64,000 nucleotides of DNA from Nodularia sphaerocarpa UHCC 0038 (GTDB lineage Bacteria > Cyanobacteriota > Cyanobacteriia > Cyanobacteriales > Nostocaceae). Positions 36,229 through 45,304 of the stretch are shown piece by piece. The stretch covers positions 4,282,356 through 4,346,355 of the forward strand of contig NZ_CP060140.1 in NCBI RefSeq assembly GCF_022376295.1, given 5' to 3'. The notes under the pieces were generated by a model. That model made no database searches. It worked only from the letters and a program-made list of their open reading frames with translations, and was not told the DNA's origin. The position numbers and the translations under genes were made by a program. The first letter of the stretch is position 1, and each line of letters opens with the position of its first letter.

Positions 36229-36678
36229 TTAATTAGATATAATTGCCTGTAACTGATTTTCTAGATTTGCACGTAAGCAAAAGTCTGCTATCGACCAAAC
36301 CCACAAATTATTTGTAGAAAGGGCAAAATCTTCTGGTTTATGGGTGACAATGGCATTTATTTCCCAATAGCAGGCACTGGAGAACTCTACCGACGATTCA
36401 AAATCTCTCAAAGGTAATGAGCGTGCTTTTTGGAGAATAATCTGGTTAACCGGGCAAACTTCAATTTTTCTTTGTAACCAATATATAACTATATCAGCAA
36501 TCTTACTATTTTTTAAGCATCGGGCATAAACATAGATTTTTTCCCAACCAACATCTGTGATGTACATCTGAATCAATGGATGTACTCTGTCTAATAATTC
36601 TCTAATATCTTCTGTAAATTCTTGGCGATTTATCAAAGCTTCTAATATTACATCAGCATCCAATAAAATTCTGATCAC
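36229..36678 (-). CDS. PIN domain protein
   Basis: A 149-residue PIN-fold protein, the family of VapC-like RNases. It has the N-terminal LLDADVILEALINR (Asp near residue 7 for Mg2+ binding), a mid-chain acidic pair (RDFESSVEFSSA) and IVTHKPEDF, where the usual C-terminal Asp region is kept. The start is GTG at 36678. No antitoxin frame precedes it on the same strand, unlike a standard vapBC pair, so it may act alone or be an orphan. RNase activity is likely but unproven. Confidence 0.75.
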   Translation of the reverse strand: MIRILLDADVILEALINRQEFTEDIRELLDRVHPLIQMYITDVGWEKIYVYARCLKNSKIADIVIYWLQRKIEVCPVNQIILQKARSLPLRDFESSVEFSSACYWEINAIVTHKPEDFALSTNNLWVWSIADFCLRANLENQLQAIISN

Positions 36679-37253
36679 TTTAAATCCCCTTTAAGTCAGA
36701 TAACGATAGCGTCAGAAAGCAGCTGATACGCATTTAATTTGCATCCCTGATGCTGAGAATTTGCGATACTTACTTTTTTATAATCAGTAGTAACACTGTT
36801 ATTTAAAAAACATCAGGTGCAAGTATGAACGTGCTTGAGCTATCTCAATTTGGTATGGGCATAATTAAATACAAGCTGAACTAGCAACATTTCAGATACG
36901 ATATTAAATTTTGGGAAAGATGAGATGCTGGAAAAATCAACAGAAGCTTTAACACTACCGGGACTTATGCCGACTAGTAATCGCTTGAGGATACGTGGAG
37001 ATGACGAGCAATTATTTGTGATGGTTCCAAACTAGAACAAGTAGCTGGAATGCTGGGGCTTAATTTGTAGTGTTCAGCCCGATTATCTGCCATTGAGGAG
37101 ATAAATTTCTGAAAAAAACGGGAAATCCTAAGAAACACATTAGGATTGTTTTCCTCAAAGCTTCGCTATATCAGGATTACAAAATGTGTTTCTTAGAAGG
37201 GATGGGGTATTGGGCGGTAAGGATGGGAAAAAGTTTTCCCTAGTCCTTAGTCG
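36679..37253. other. Gene-free stretch with gene fragments and a long inverted repeat
   Basis: Short frames at 36824-36882 and 36925-37035 look like debris from decayed genes rather than functional genes. At 37128-37141 and 37183-37196 a perfect 14-bp inverted repeat (CTAAGAAACACATT / AATGTGTTTCTTAG) encloses 41 bases. Otherwise nothing is recognised. Confidence 0.5.
37128..37196. repeat. 14-bp perfect inverted repeat with 41-base loop
   Basis: CTAAGAAACACATT faces AATGTGTTTCTTAG. It lies downstream of the minus-strand 2H phosphoesterase gene and could form a stem in the transcript, or mark a very short miniature element. Confidence 0.7.
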
Positions 37254-38045
37254 CTAAAAATTTAAACTCGGCCAGTCTGGTTCACGGTAATAGTGCGTCA
37301 TATCGTCAAATTTGCGTATTTCCACACGGTGGATTAAAAATTCTGGAGAATTCAGCAACCATTGCTGATTCAACTCCCAAAGCATAGTGCTGAGATTTGT
37401 GCGGTCTAAATCTGGCGAAACCTCCCCAAAATAACCTAATGTGACGTGGGCTGTAAAGTGGTGATAATGCTGTTCAATACCCAAAGCCATTAACTTCGGA
37501 TTTTGATAGATTTGGCGGCGAAATTGAATAATCTGCTCATAGCAGCCTTCATTCTTGGGGACTAAACAAACAGCCACCGATCTCGGCATCACTATCAATC
37601 CCAGCATTTGCCATTGAATCGGCTCAGTACCGTTTGTCATGGATTGTTGATACTGCTGCAATATTTCAGCACAACAAGAACGTAACTGTTGGTCAAATTC
37701 AGGGTCTTTTTCACACGCATGAACATAAGCACTGTCCCAAATCAAGTCAGCTAAAGTCAAATGAAAGCTAGCTGGGGGTACAGGGACTATCAAATCACAG
37801 CCCACAGGCAACTTTAAAAGTTCCTGCTGGTAAGATTCTAATTGGGCATGGAAAGCAGCGTTTTTTGGTTGTTCTGCCGCCGGTGGGGTAATGAGTGAAT
37901 ACCCAGGAAAAGCTGTGGCTTGTCTGGAGCCAGAATGCAAATGGAACTTAGCAGATTCCTGAATGTGCTGAATTTGGGATCTGTAAGCTTCTGGTAGCGT
38001 CATTCTTGCTACCCGATTTAGGTAAGTTTGATAGTTGTCGTCCAA
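37254..38045 (-). CDS. DUF1868 / 2H phosphoesterase superfamily protein
   Basis: A 263-residue protein with two HxT motifs, FHLTLADL (mid-chain) and AHVTLGYFG (near residue 207), the hallmark of 2H phosphoesterases, which act on cyclic phosphates or RNA ends. The DUF1868 N-terminus (NRVARMTLPEAYRSQIQHIQ, FPGYSLITPP) is present. The start is TTG at 38045; the N-terminal residues look family-like, so I keep it rather than the ATG at 38003. The substrate is unknown. It stands alone on the minus strand. Confidence 0.82.
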   Translation of the reverse strand: MDDNYQTYLNRVARMTLPEAYRSQIQHIQESAKFHLHSGSRQATAFPGYSLITPPAAEQPKNAAFHAQLESYQQELLKLPVGCDLIVPVPPASFHLTLADLIWDSAYVHACEKDPEFDQQLRSCCAEILQQYQQSMTNGTEPIQWQMLGLIVMPRSVAVCLVPKNEGCYEQIIQFRRQIYQNPKLMALGIEQHYHHFTAHVTLGYFGEVSPDLDRTNLSTMLWELNQQWLLNSPEFLIHRVEIRKFDDMTHYYREPDWPSLNF

Positions 38046-38232
38046 TCTTCGTAGCCTCGCGCGCTCACTTGATAGATTTTAGGGAAATTTACTCAGATTA
38101 GCAGAATGACTGAAAAAGTGTTTAGCTTTTTAAAATGATGATAGACGACAAGGGTAGCAAAAAGCTCAGACTTAAGCAGTGATTGTGAGATTTAGGGCGG
38201 ACAGAGAAGCCCAACCCACAAAATAAATAATC

Positions 38233-40002
38233 TTAATTCAATTGCGATACGACTTCCATTGGACGCATCATATCGTGGTCTTCATGGATTAAAACATGAC
38301 AGTGCCAAGTATATTTTCCTGGTCTATCATATTTGGCAATTACCCGGACGACTTGATTAGGGTAGACAATGATGGAATCCTTTTGACCCTGCTCGTAGAT
38401 TTCTGGCTCCTGGGGATTGTCCTGAAAGTAAACATTGCGGAGATACTGCTTAGTTTCGCCCTTTTTTGGGTCTATTTCCGAGACTACGTTACCACGGAAC
38501 TTCTGCCGATTGAGAACCTGAAAGGCAATCAAGTGGATATGGATAGTGTGTGTGTACTGAGTAGGGTTGTAAAGTTCCCAAACTTCGGTTTCGTTGAGTA
38601 GTGGTTTTTCTGTTACAGGTTCAGCATATCTAAAGGAACCATCTTCCAATGTACCCAGCAGAAAAAGATCATGATTACCTGCTTGTCTGAGTTGAAAAAG
38701 AGCTAGTTGCTGGGGAGGTACGGTAGGTGTGAGAGGTACGATGTTCTCAGGGCGCAATTTAGTCGTCAATCCATCACTCTCGTCTGTATCAACTGTGGCT
38801 ATGGGAACATTAGAAAGCGGTTGGTTGACAATGAACTTGATTATTTGACCAGTTGTATTAGGGTCAGATCCTGGGCCATAGTTTCTTAAAATGAATTCTT
38901 TGCCGGCATCGTTACTAAAGTCAACAATCACATCTGCACGTTCACTAGGAGAAAGAACCAAGTTATTTAGCGCCACTGGATTTTCGACAAAGCCTTGTTC
39001 AGTTCCAATGAGGTAAATGTTTTTATTTGAGTTATAAAACTCCAGCTTGTAAAAACGTGAATCTGAGCCATTGAGCAAACGCAAGCGATACTTTCTTGGT
39101 TCTACTTCCAGCTTGGGCCATACCATGCCATTCGCTAAGATAAAATCCCCATAAGCTCCTGTGCGACTGGGTATTCCCGGTGGAGTTGTATTTGCTTGTT
39201 CTGGATAGAACAGCTGACCATCAGTAGTAAACTGTCTGTCCTGAAATACCAGTTCTCTTTCATAGTCACCACTGGGTAAAATATTATTGTTGATGAGACT
39301 ATTTTCGTTGTTATCTCGCAGTAAATAATAACCGGCAAGACCTACATAGGAATTTAAACGAGTTACCAAGTTGGTGTGGTCGTGATACCAAAGGGTGGCG
39401 GCTTCTTGGTCATTGTCATAAGTATAGGTTTGTTTCACCCAGTCTGGGCCTGTTCTTTCATAATTTTGTGTGTACCAGGCTTCTGGTATGCCATCGCTAG
39501 CTGATTCGGTATGTCCTCCATGCAGGTGTACGACTGCGGGGATTAATTTTTGTTCAAAGGCTTCTTTGAGAGGTTGACTGTGGAGTTCTTCGATATCTAC
39601 AGGTAGCAAATGTTCTTGAGGTAGCTTATTTTGCCACTCAACTTGAATAGGGATAGATTCTTGGGCGATGAATGTGGGGCCAGGATAAGTGACATTTTGA
39701 CCTGCTAAACCATATCCCCAAATGGTGGTATTTAAACGTTCATCGTCGCTGGTTCCATATTCTCCATCTTCACCGGGTCCGGCGTATAGTCCTAGCCATT
39801 GCTCGGTTTGTTTCATTTCTAAAGTAAATTTTCCTCCTGTTGTAGCATCTATCTTTGGAGGAGAAGGTAGGGAGTTAATGAACTGTGGTTGGCTTCTGGG
39901 ATTGAGGAGGGAATAACTGTTTGTAGACTGGGCTTTGACTGAGTTAAATGAAAGACCTAAAATAAACAAAATTAACCCCAAAAAAAGTAACCTATTCTTC
40001 AT
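38233..40002 (-). CDS. Multicopper oxidase, exported
   Basis: A 589-residue secreted multicopper oxidase of the CotA/bilirubin-oxidase-like branch. It has a signal peptide (LLFLGLILFILGLSF, site near VKAQ-S) and three cupredoxin domains. The copper motifs are HLHGGHTE, WYHDHTNLVTRLN, HTIHIHLI and HCHVLIHEDHDMM, so type 1, 2 and 3 sites are complete, with a Met as likely axial ligand. Such enzymes oxidise phenols, Mn(II), Cu(I) or bilirubin with O2 in the periplasm. The ATG at 40002 is used. It is divergent from the FAD oxidase with a 600-base gap. Confidence 0.94.
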   Translation of the reverse strand: MKNRLLFLGLILFILGLSFNSVKAQSTNSYSLLNPRSQPQFINSLPSPPKIDATTGGKFTLEMKQTEQWLGLYAGPGEDGEYGTSDDERLNTTIWGYGLAGQNVTYPGPTFIAQESIPIQVEWQNKLPQEHLLPVDIEELHSQPLKEAFEQKLIPAVVHLHGGHTESASDGIPEAWYTQNYERTGPDWVKQTYTYDNDQEAATLWYHDHTNLVTRLNSYVGLAGYYLLRDNNENSLINNNILPSGDYERELVFQDRQFTTDGQLFYPEQANTTPPGIPSRTGAYGDFILANGMVWPKLEVEPRKYRLRLLNGSDSRFYKLEFYNSNKNIYLIGTEQGFVENPVALNNLVLSPSERADVIVDFSNDAGKEFILRNYGPGSDPNTTGQIIKFIVNQPLSNVPIATVDTDESDGLTTKLRPENIVPLTPTVPPQQLALFQLRQAGNHDLFLLGTLEDGSFRYAEPVTEKPLLNETEVWELYNPTQYTHTIHIHLIAFQVLNRQKFRGNVVSEIDPKKGETKQYLRNVYFQDNPQEPEIYEQGQKDSIIVYPNQVVRVIAKYDRPGKYTWHCHVLIHEDHDMMRPMEVVSQLN

Positions 40003-40603
40003 ATTCAAGAAATTGGATATAAGGGAATTATTTGCGTCATCTTCTTTATTCTTATTTCATGAAAACCTGACTATGGCGAATATTGATATTTAAGTTGAAT
40101 TGTAAGTTACGCAATTATGTTCGCCATTTTGACAGAAAAATATTGAGATGACGCTGTTTAAAACAATATCATTATGTCTATTGATATCTTGCTATATCAA
40201 AAGAAGTAGAAAAACCTCTAACAGTTAGTTGTTTAATTAATTTTTATACCATGAGATTATTTTTTTAGAAATTGATACTAAATGCAAGTGAATTGCTTAA
40301 GTAGCAAGTAGATTTAAGCTGCAAAAAAGCGAATATTGAAAATAATTGGGGATTGATTTTTAGTGAAATGTATTTATAATGTGTCAAAGTTTTTTGATAT
40401 TTTATCTCACCTACTGGCGATCGCATCTGCTATGGCTATGAGTTTCGCCAAAGACAGAGAATAAGGCAGAATATGGCTTCTTCAGTCGCTGCCAGTCTAT
40501 ATTGAGTAAGTAGGAGGGGAAAAATTCTCAACGCAAAGGGGCGCGGAGGTTAGCGCAAAGGGGCGCGGAGTTGGGTCTGGTTTAAAAAAAAAGGATGTGA
40601 ATT
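40003..40603. other. Divergent promoter gap, multicopper oxidase / FAD oxidase
   Basis: This 600-base AT-rich gap holds promoters for both genes. Near the right end lies a direct repeat CGCAAAGGGGCGCGGAG (two copies, about 40533 and 40555). AAGGATG at 40591 may serve as ribosome site for the next gene. Nothing else is recognised. Confidence 0.45.
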
Positions 40604-41938
40604 ATGGCGGAAATTTTAGATAATTTGATTAATTCTCTCGAAGGTATAGAAATTATTAGGGAAGCCGGTCAGGTGGCTAAGTTATCCCAGGATTATCACA
40701 CTTTTAGTCCGGTTTTAGTCCCGAAGTTGGCGGGGAAGGTTGGGGACATTGTGGTGCGCCCGGCTAATGAGGAAGAAGTAATCAAGGTTGCGGCGGCTTG
40801 TGTACAATGCAAAATACCTGTGACTGTTAGAGGTGCGGGAACTGGTAATTATGGGCAGTGTGTGCCTTTACATGGCGGTGTAATTTTAGATATGTCGAAG
40901 ATGCAGGGGATACCTTGGGTAAAGCCTGGAGTGGCGCGGGTGGAAGCTGGGGTGAAGTTGGCTGCTATCGATAAAAAAGCGCGGGATATTGGCTGGGAAA
41001 TCCGTATGGCTCCTTCGACATACCGCACAGCTACTATTGGGGGATTTATTGCTGGTGGGAGTGGGGGTATTGGCTCAATACAATATGGGTTATTAGGCGA
41101 TCGCGGTAATATTTTAGCCCTGCGAGTGGTAACTTTAGAAGATCAACCCCGTGCGATCGAATTACGTGGCGACGATGTGCAGAAAGTCACCCATGCTTGG
41201 GGAATTAATGGCATTATCACTGAAGCCGAAATTCCTTTAGGGACTGCTTACCCTTGGGCGGAAGTGATTGTCACATTTGACGATTTTATGGCAGCAGCCA
41301 AGTTTGGGCAAGCCCTGGGTAATGCTGACGGGATGATTAAAAAATTGATTTCAGTATTTGCATCGCCTATCTCCCAATACTTTCATCCCCTACAACAGTA
41401 TATTCCTGAAGGTAGTCACTCAGTCTTGTTAATGCTGGCTGAACCCAGTTTAGAGTTATTACCGGGTTTAGTGCAGCAATATGGTGGACAGATTACATAT
41501 CAAAAACCAGTTGCAGAAAAAAGTATCAATTTGGGAGAATTTACTTGGAATCACACCACGCTTCACGCCCGGACGGTAGATACTTCAATTACTTATTTAC
41601 AAAGTATGTTTCCGGCTGATGCTAGCTTAGAATTGGTAGAGCATATGTATCATTATTTTGGTGATGAAGTGATGATGCATTTAGAATTTTTTCGCGTCAA
41701 TGGTAGGGTGATTCCCGGTGCGTTACAACTTGTGCGTTACAGCACAGAAGAACGCCTGAATGAAATTATTCGTTATCACGAAGCTAAGGGTGTATCTATT
41801 GCTAATCCCCACACATATATTATTGAAGATGGGGGTAGAAAAGTTATTGACCCTGAGCAGTTAAAGTTTAAAGAGATGGTTGACCCTTATGGGTTAATGA
41901 ATCCTGGTAAGAGTAAGGTTTTAGAATTTAATAGATGA
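40604..41938 (+). CDS. FAD-binding oxidoreductase (GlcD/D-lactate dehydrogenase-like)
   Basis: A 444-residue flavoprotein with the PCMH-type FAD_binding_4 domain: VRPANEEEVIKVAAACVQCK, VTVRGAGTGNYGQCVPLHGG, GGFIAGGSGGIGSIQYGLLG. The C-terminal cap ends in PYGLMNPGKSKV, typical of the family. Relatives oxidise hydroxy acids such as glycolate or D-lactate, but the substrate-binding half is distinct and the substrate unknown. glcE and glcF are 20 kb away; this is not an obvious glcD partner. The start has AAGGA upstream. Confidence 0.88.
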   Translation: MAEILDNLINSLEGIEIIREAGQVAKLSQDYHTFSPVLVPKLAGKVGDIVVRPANEEEVIKVAAACVQCKIPVTVRGAGTGNYGQCVPLHGGVILDMSKMQGIPWVKPGVARVEAGVKLAAIDKKARDIGWEIRMAPSTYRTATIGGFIAGGSGGIGSIQYGLLGDRGNILALRVVTLEDQPRAIELRGDDVQKVTHAWGINGIITEAEIPLGTAYPWAEVIVTFDDFMAAAKFGQALGNADGMIKKLISVFASPISQYFHPLQQYIPEGSHSVLLMLAEPSLELLPGLVQQYGGQITYQKPVAEKSINLGEFTWNHTTLHARTVDTSITYLQSMFPADASLELVEHMYHYFGDEVMMHLEFFRVNGRVIPGALQLVRYSTEERLNEIIRYHEAKGVSIANPHTYIIEDGGRKVIDPEQLKFKEMVDPYGLMNPGKSKVLEFNR

Positions 41939-41952
41939 GGAGGAGAAGAGGG

Positions 41953-42449
41953 AATGAACCACGAAGGTACGAAGGACACGAAGGAAGAAGAAGAAAGAAG
42001 GATGAGGCGGTTTGGTGATGAGGTGGAGAGGTTAGCTTATGGTGTGATTGGGGCGGCTATTGAGGTACATCGAATGTTGGGGGCTGGTTTTTTGGAGAGG
42101 GTATATCATCAGGCGTTGGCTACGGAGTTTCGCTTGCGTGGTATACCTCATAAATCTAAACATTTAGTTGCAGTACAGTACAAAGGTTATCCAATAGGTG
42201 AGGGGGAATTAGATTTTTTGGTTGGTGATTCGTTAATTGTTGAGTTGAAAGCTGTGGAAAAGTTATCACCTATTCATGAGGCGCAGGTTATTTTTTATTT
42301 AAAAATGACCAATTGTCCTCTAGGTCTTCTTATCAATTTTAACGTCCCTGTTCTCAAACAAGGCATCAAACGCATCATTCTTTCTTCTTAACTCCTCTTC
42401 TTCTTTCTCTTCCTCTTTCTTCGTGTTCTTCGTGCCTTCGTGGTTCATT
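41953..42449. mobile_element. 497-bp cassette: GxxExxY gene between inverted repeats
   Basis: The left arm (41953-42000, AATGAACCACGAAGG then TACGAAGGACACGAAGG) and the reverse-complemented right arm (42400-42449, AATGAACCACGAAGG then CACGAAGAACACGAAG) match over about 40-50 bases with a handful of mismatches. The gene starts inside the left arm. Related arms are at 45252-45287 and 56338-56372. This suggests a small mobile or mobilised unit; no transposase is inside. Confidence 0.7.
41954..42391 (+). CDS. GxxExxY family protein
   Basis: A 145-residue protein of the GxxExxY family (motif GFLERVY at about residue 44). A GELDFLVGDSLIVELKAVEK stretch gives the spaced acidic residue and ExK of the PD-(D/E)XK nuclease fold, and INFNVPVLKQGIKRIIL is the usual C-terminus. 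The family is conserved but has no known function. The first 16 residues (MNHEGTKDTKEEEERR) are encoded by the left repeat arm; a second ATG at 42002 could be the ancestral start. AGGAG precedes the first ATG. Confidence 0.85.
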   Translation: MNHEGTKDTKEEEERRMRRFGDEVERLAYGVIGAAIEVHRMLGAGFLERVYHQALATEFRLRGIPHKSKHLVAVQYKGYPIGEGELDFLVGDSLIVELKAVEKLSPIHEAQVIFYLKMTNCPLGLLINFNVPVLKQGIKRIILSS

Positions 42450-42552
42450 AATTCTTTCCAAGCCTTTGCAAGAGCAACAGATTCCCTAACCACCCTAAGA
42501 CTTGAAAGATGATATAAGTATGTTAAAGATATAATATAGACGATAACAAGTT

Positions 42553-44001
42553 ATGAGCCAGGACGATAATTCAAATTCATTATTTTCGCAATATACTTTT
42601 GAGTTGCTAGAACAATGGGATATGAATAATAAAAAATATGAAAATTATTTCTTTAACCAAGAAGAAAATATTAATTTTTTGTTACACGTACAGCAACCTT
42701 TTATTAGTTTTTGTAATTTTATATATAATCAGATACCAACTCAAATAGCCAATCAAAATTTTTACATTCAGGATGAATATATGACAAACCAAGTAATGGT
42801 TGAATACCTATTTAACCCTCGTCATAATTTCGGATTACAAAAATATTTAGATGTTTTTTTACAATTATATATAAATATAACTAAAGATGGTGTACGTATA
42901 GGTATCAATGAAGAATGCTTGAGTTATCTTGCTGAAAAAATAGCTCGTAAAAATCCGATATTAATGGCTCAAATAGTAGCTAAAGAACCTGATATATTTG
43001 TAAATTATGATCAAGAAATAGAAGGTTTATTTTATGGCAAACAATGTATTTTAGAATCATCCAAAGATGATTTAATTAATAAATTTAAAAAATGGTTTGA
43101 ATGGTATAGTCCCTTATTTATACTTGCAGTTTCTGACAATATTCAACCAGCTGTTAGTAAATATTTGACTAAGCGCAATCCAAGTTTTGGTATAGATAAA
43201 TGTAGTAAAGAAATAGGAATATTAAATGTAACCTTAGAAAGTTGGATACACGCAATCAATCGTAAAAGACAAGCCATATTCTACGGTTCACCGGGAACAG
43301 GTAAAACTTTCATCACTGAAAGAATCGCCAAACACCTAATCAGTGAAGGTCATGGCTTTTATGAATTAGTACAATTTCATCCAGCATACACTTATGAAGA
43401 CTTCATTCAAGGTATTCGCCCTCAAAATGAAGATGGTAAATTAACATATCCACTTGTTCCAGGGAAATTTTTAGAATTTTGCAAAAAAGCAAAAGCTTGT
43501 CAAGGTATTTGTGTTCTCATCATTGATGAAATCAACCGTGCAAATTTAGCACAGGTTTTTGGTGAATTAATGTATTTACTAGAATACCGTGATCAAAAAA
43601 TTCCCTTGGCTGGTGGTAATACTTTTTCTATTCCTGAAAATGTCCGTATTATTGGCACAATGAACACAGCAGATAGGTCTATCGCACAAATAGATCATGC
43701 TTTACGTCGTCGCTTTGCATTTATTGAACTACGTCCTAATTATAATGTTCTCATACAATATCATCAACATACAGATTTGGTTATGGATTTAATTGATGTG
43801 TTGAAACGATTAAATATAGCTATTGATGATAAAAACTATGAAATTGGTATTTCGTTCTTTTTGACTCCTGATTTACGAGAAGATATAGAAGATATTTGGA
43901 AGATGGAAATTGAACCCTATTTAGAAGAATACTTTTTTAATAACATAGAAAAAGTAGATGAGTTTCGCTGGGATAAAATCGAGCAGCAGTTAACTATATG
44001 A
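42553..44001 (+). CDS. mcrB: McrB-like restriction GTPase
   Basis: A 482-residue AAA+ protein, the motor of a type IV (modification-dependent) restriction system. It has Walker A GSPGTGKT (245-252), Walker B VLIIDE (D325, E326), the McrB-specific MNTADRS (370-376) and the arginine-rich sensor region DHALRRRFAF. The N-terminal 230 residues lack any recognised DNA-binding domain and probably read the modification. The C-terminus runs four bases into mcrC (ATGA overlap). Codon use is much more AT-rich than in neighbours, in keeping with horizontal acquisition. Confidence 0.93.
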   Translation: MSQDDNSNSLFSQYTFELLEQWDMNNKKYENYFFNQEENINFLLHVQQPFISFCNFIYNQIPTQIANQNFYIQDEYMTNQVMVEYLFNPRHNFGLQKYLDVFLQLYINITKDGVRIGINEECLSYLAEKIARKNPILMAQIVAKEPDIFVNYDQEIEGLFYGKQCILESSKDDLINKFKKWFEWYSPLFILAVSDNIQPAVSKYLTKRNPSFGIDKCSKEIGILNVTLESWIHAINRKRQAIFYGSPGTGKTFITERIAKHLISEGHGFYELVQFHPAYTYEDFIQGIRPQNEDGKLTYPLVPGKFLEFCKKAKACQGICVLIIDEINRANLAQVFGELMYLLEYRDQKIPLAGGNTFSIPENVRIIGTMNTADRSIAQIDHALRRRFAFIELRPNYNVLIQYHQHTDLVMDLIDVLKRLNIAIDDKNYEIGISFFLTPDLREDIEDIWKMEIEPYLEEYFFNNIEKVDEFRWDKIEQQLTI

Positions 44002-45209
44002 ACTCAGAAAATTTAAAAATTATTGAAATAACAGAATATCAATCTCAATATTTTGAGCGTAATAAATTTTCTGAAGAATGTGAAATTATATTATATGAAA
44101 AATACAAAAACCAAGTAGACTTAGATTCTCCTAGTTACAAAACTCGTCATCAATGGAAACTAACTGCTAAGGGTTGGGTAGGTTATATTCCTTTAAATTC
44201 TGATTTAGCTGTTAAAATAAATCCTAAAGTCCCAATTAAAAATTTATTTGGGATGTTGGAATATGCTTACAATTTAAAAAGCTTTAACTTTCTGCAAGGT
44301 TACATGAATTGTGAATCTGTAGAAGATTTTTACAATCACCTAGCTAAGATTCTAGCTCAAAAAATTATAGAACGCTGTCGCAAAGGTTTATATCGTAGTT
44401 ATGTACCCAAAATTGAGCAGTTGTCTTATGTGCGTGGAAACTTAAATATTCAAAATATCATTAAAAAACCTTGGAATGTAAAATTACAATGTGAATATAA
44501 AGAACACACGGCTGATATTATAGATAATCAAATTTTATTTTGGACACTTTTTCATATTGGTCATAGCGGTTGCTGTTCAGATAAAGTATCACAGATAGTG
44601 AGAAAAGCCTATCACGCTATGCAAGGAATGGTGTCTTTACAACCTTGTACTTCAGAAGATTGTATTAAGCGAAATTACCAACGTCTGAATAATGACTATT
44701 ATACATTACATCAACTTTGCCGATTCTTTTTAGATAATACTAGCCCCAGTCACGAAAGAGGAAAAAATACTACTATACCGTTTTTGGTAAATATGGCGCG
44801 TCTGTTTGAAATGTTTGTTGCAGAATGGTTAAAAGAAAATTTACCCCCAAATTTCACTCTAAAGACTCAAGAAAGAATCAACATAGAAAAAAACATATAT
44901 TTTCAAACTGATTTAATTATATACGACACTCAAACTTTAACTCCTCAATACATTCTGGATACTAAATATAAAAATCCAGATAATATTTCTAAAAATGATA
45001 TAGCCCAAGTAATAGCTTATGCTGTATCTAAAAATTGTCCTGAAGCAGTGCTAGTTTATCCAAGTGCATTAAACAATCATATTGATGAATTTATTGGAGA
45101 AAATAGAGGAAAAATTAGAGTGAGAAGTCTTGCTTTCTCTCTAAATGGAAATATTGAAGATGCAGGAAAAGAACTTTTAAAACGACTCTTCTCTCGTGAA
45201 AAATGCTGA
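43998..45209 (+). CDS. mcrC: McrC-like endonuclease subunit
   Basis: A 403-residue McrC-family protein that partners McrB and carries the nuclease. The N-terminal half has the McrC signature (WKLTAKGWVGYIPLNSDLAV, IKNLFGMLEYAYNLKSF); the C-terminal PD-(D/E)XK site is visible as FQTDLIIYD followed by YILDTKYK, and AQVIAYAV further on. It starts at the ATG overlapping the mcrB stop, so the two are translationally coupled. It is strongly AT-rich, like mcrB. A copy of the CTTCGTGGTT repeat comes 45 bases after its stop. Confidence 0.93.
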   Translation: MNSENLKIIEITEYQSQYFERNKFSEECEIILYEKYKNQVDLDSPSYKTRHQWKLTAKGWVGYIPLNSDLAVKINPKVPIKNLFGMLEYAYNLKSFNFLQGYMNCESVEDFYNHLAKILAQKIIERCRKGLYRSYVPKIEQLSYVRGNLNIQNIIKKPWNVKLQCEYKEHTADIIDNQILFWTLFHIGHSGCCSDKVSQIVRKAYHAMQGMVSLQPCTSEDCIKRNYQRLNNDYYTLHQLCRFFLDNTSPSHERGKNTTIPFLVNMARLFEMFVAEWLKENLPPNFTLKTQERINIEKNIYFQTDLIIYDTQTLTPQYILDTKYKNPDNISKNDIAQVIAYAVSKNCPEAVLVYPSALNNHIDEFIGENRGKIRVRSLAFSLNGNIEDAGKELLKRLFSREKC

Positions 45210-45220
45210 CTAACACTCTC

Positions 45221-45290
45221 ACGACTTACGAAAAATATCTCTCAAACTCTCTTCCTTCGTTTCCTTCGCTCCTTCGTGGTTCGTTAATAG
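45221..45290. repeat. Fused repeat ends downstream of mcrC
   Basis: A CGACTTACG-AAAAATATCTCTCAAAC segment matches the reverse complement of the right end of the 172-bp element at 32.5 kb, and is followed by CCTTCGTGGTTCGTTAAT, the same arm and orientation as 42419-42452 (about 28 of 34 positions equal). The mcrBC pair thus lies between direct copies of one repeat. Confidence 0.7.
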
Positions 45291-45304
45291 ATTTCTTGTA
45301 GAAT

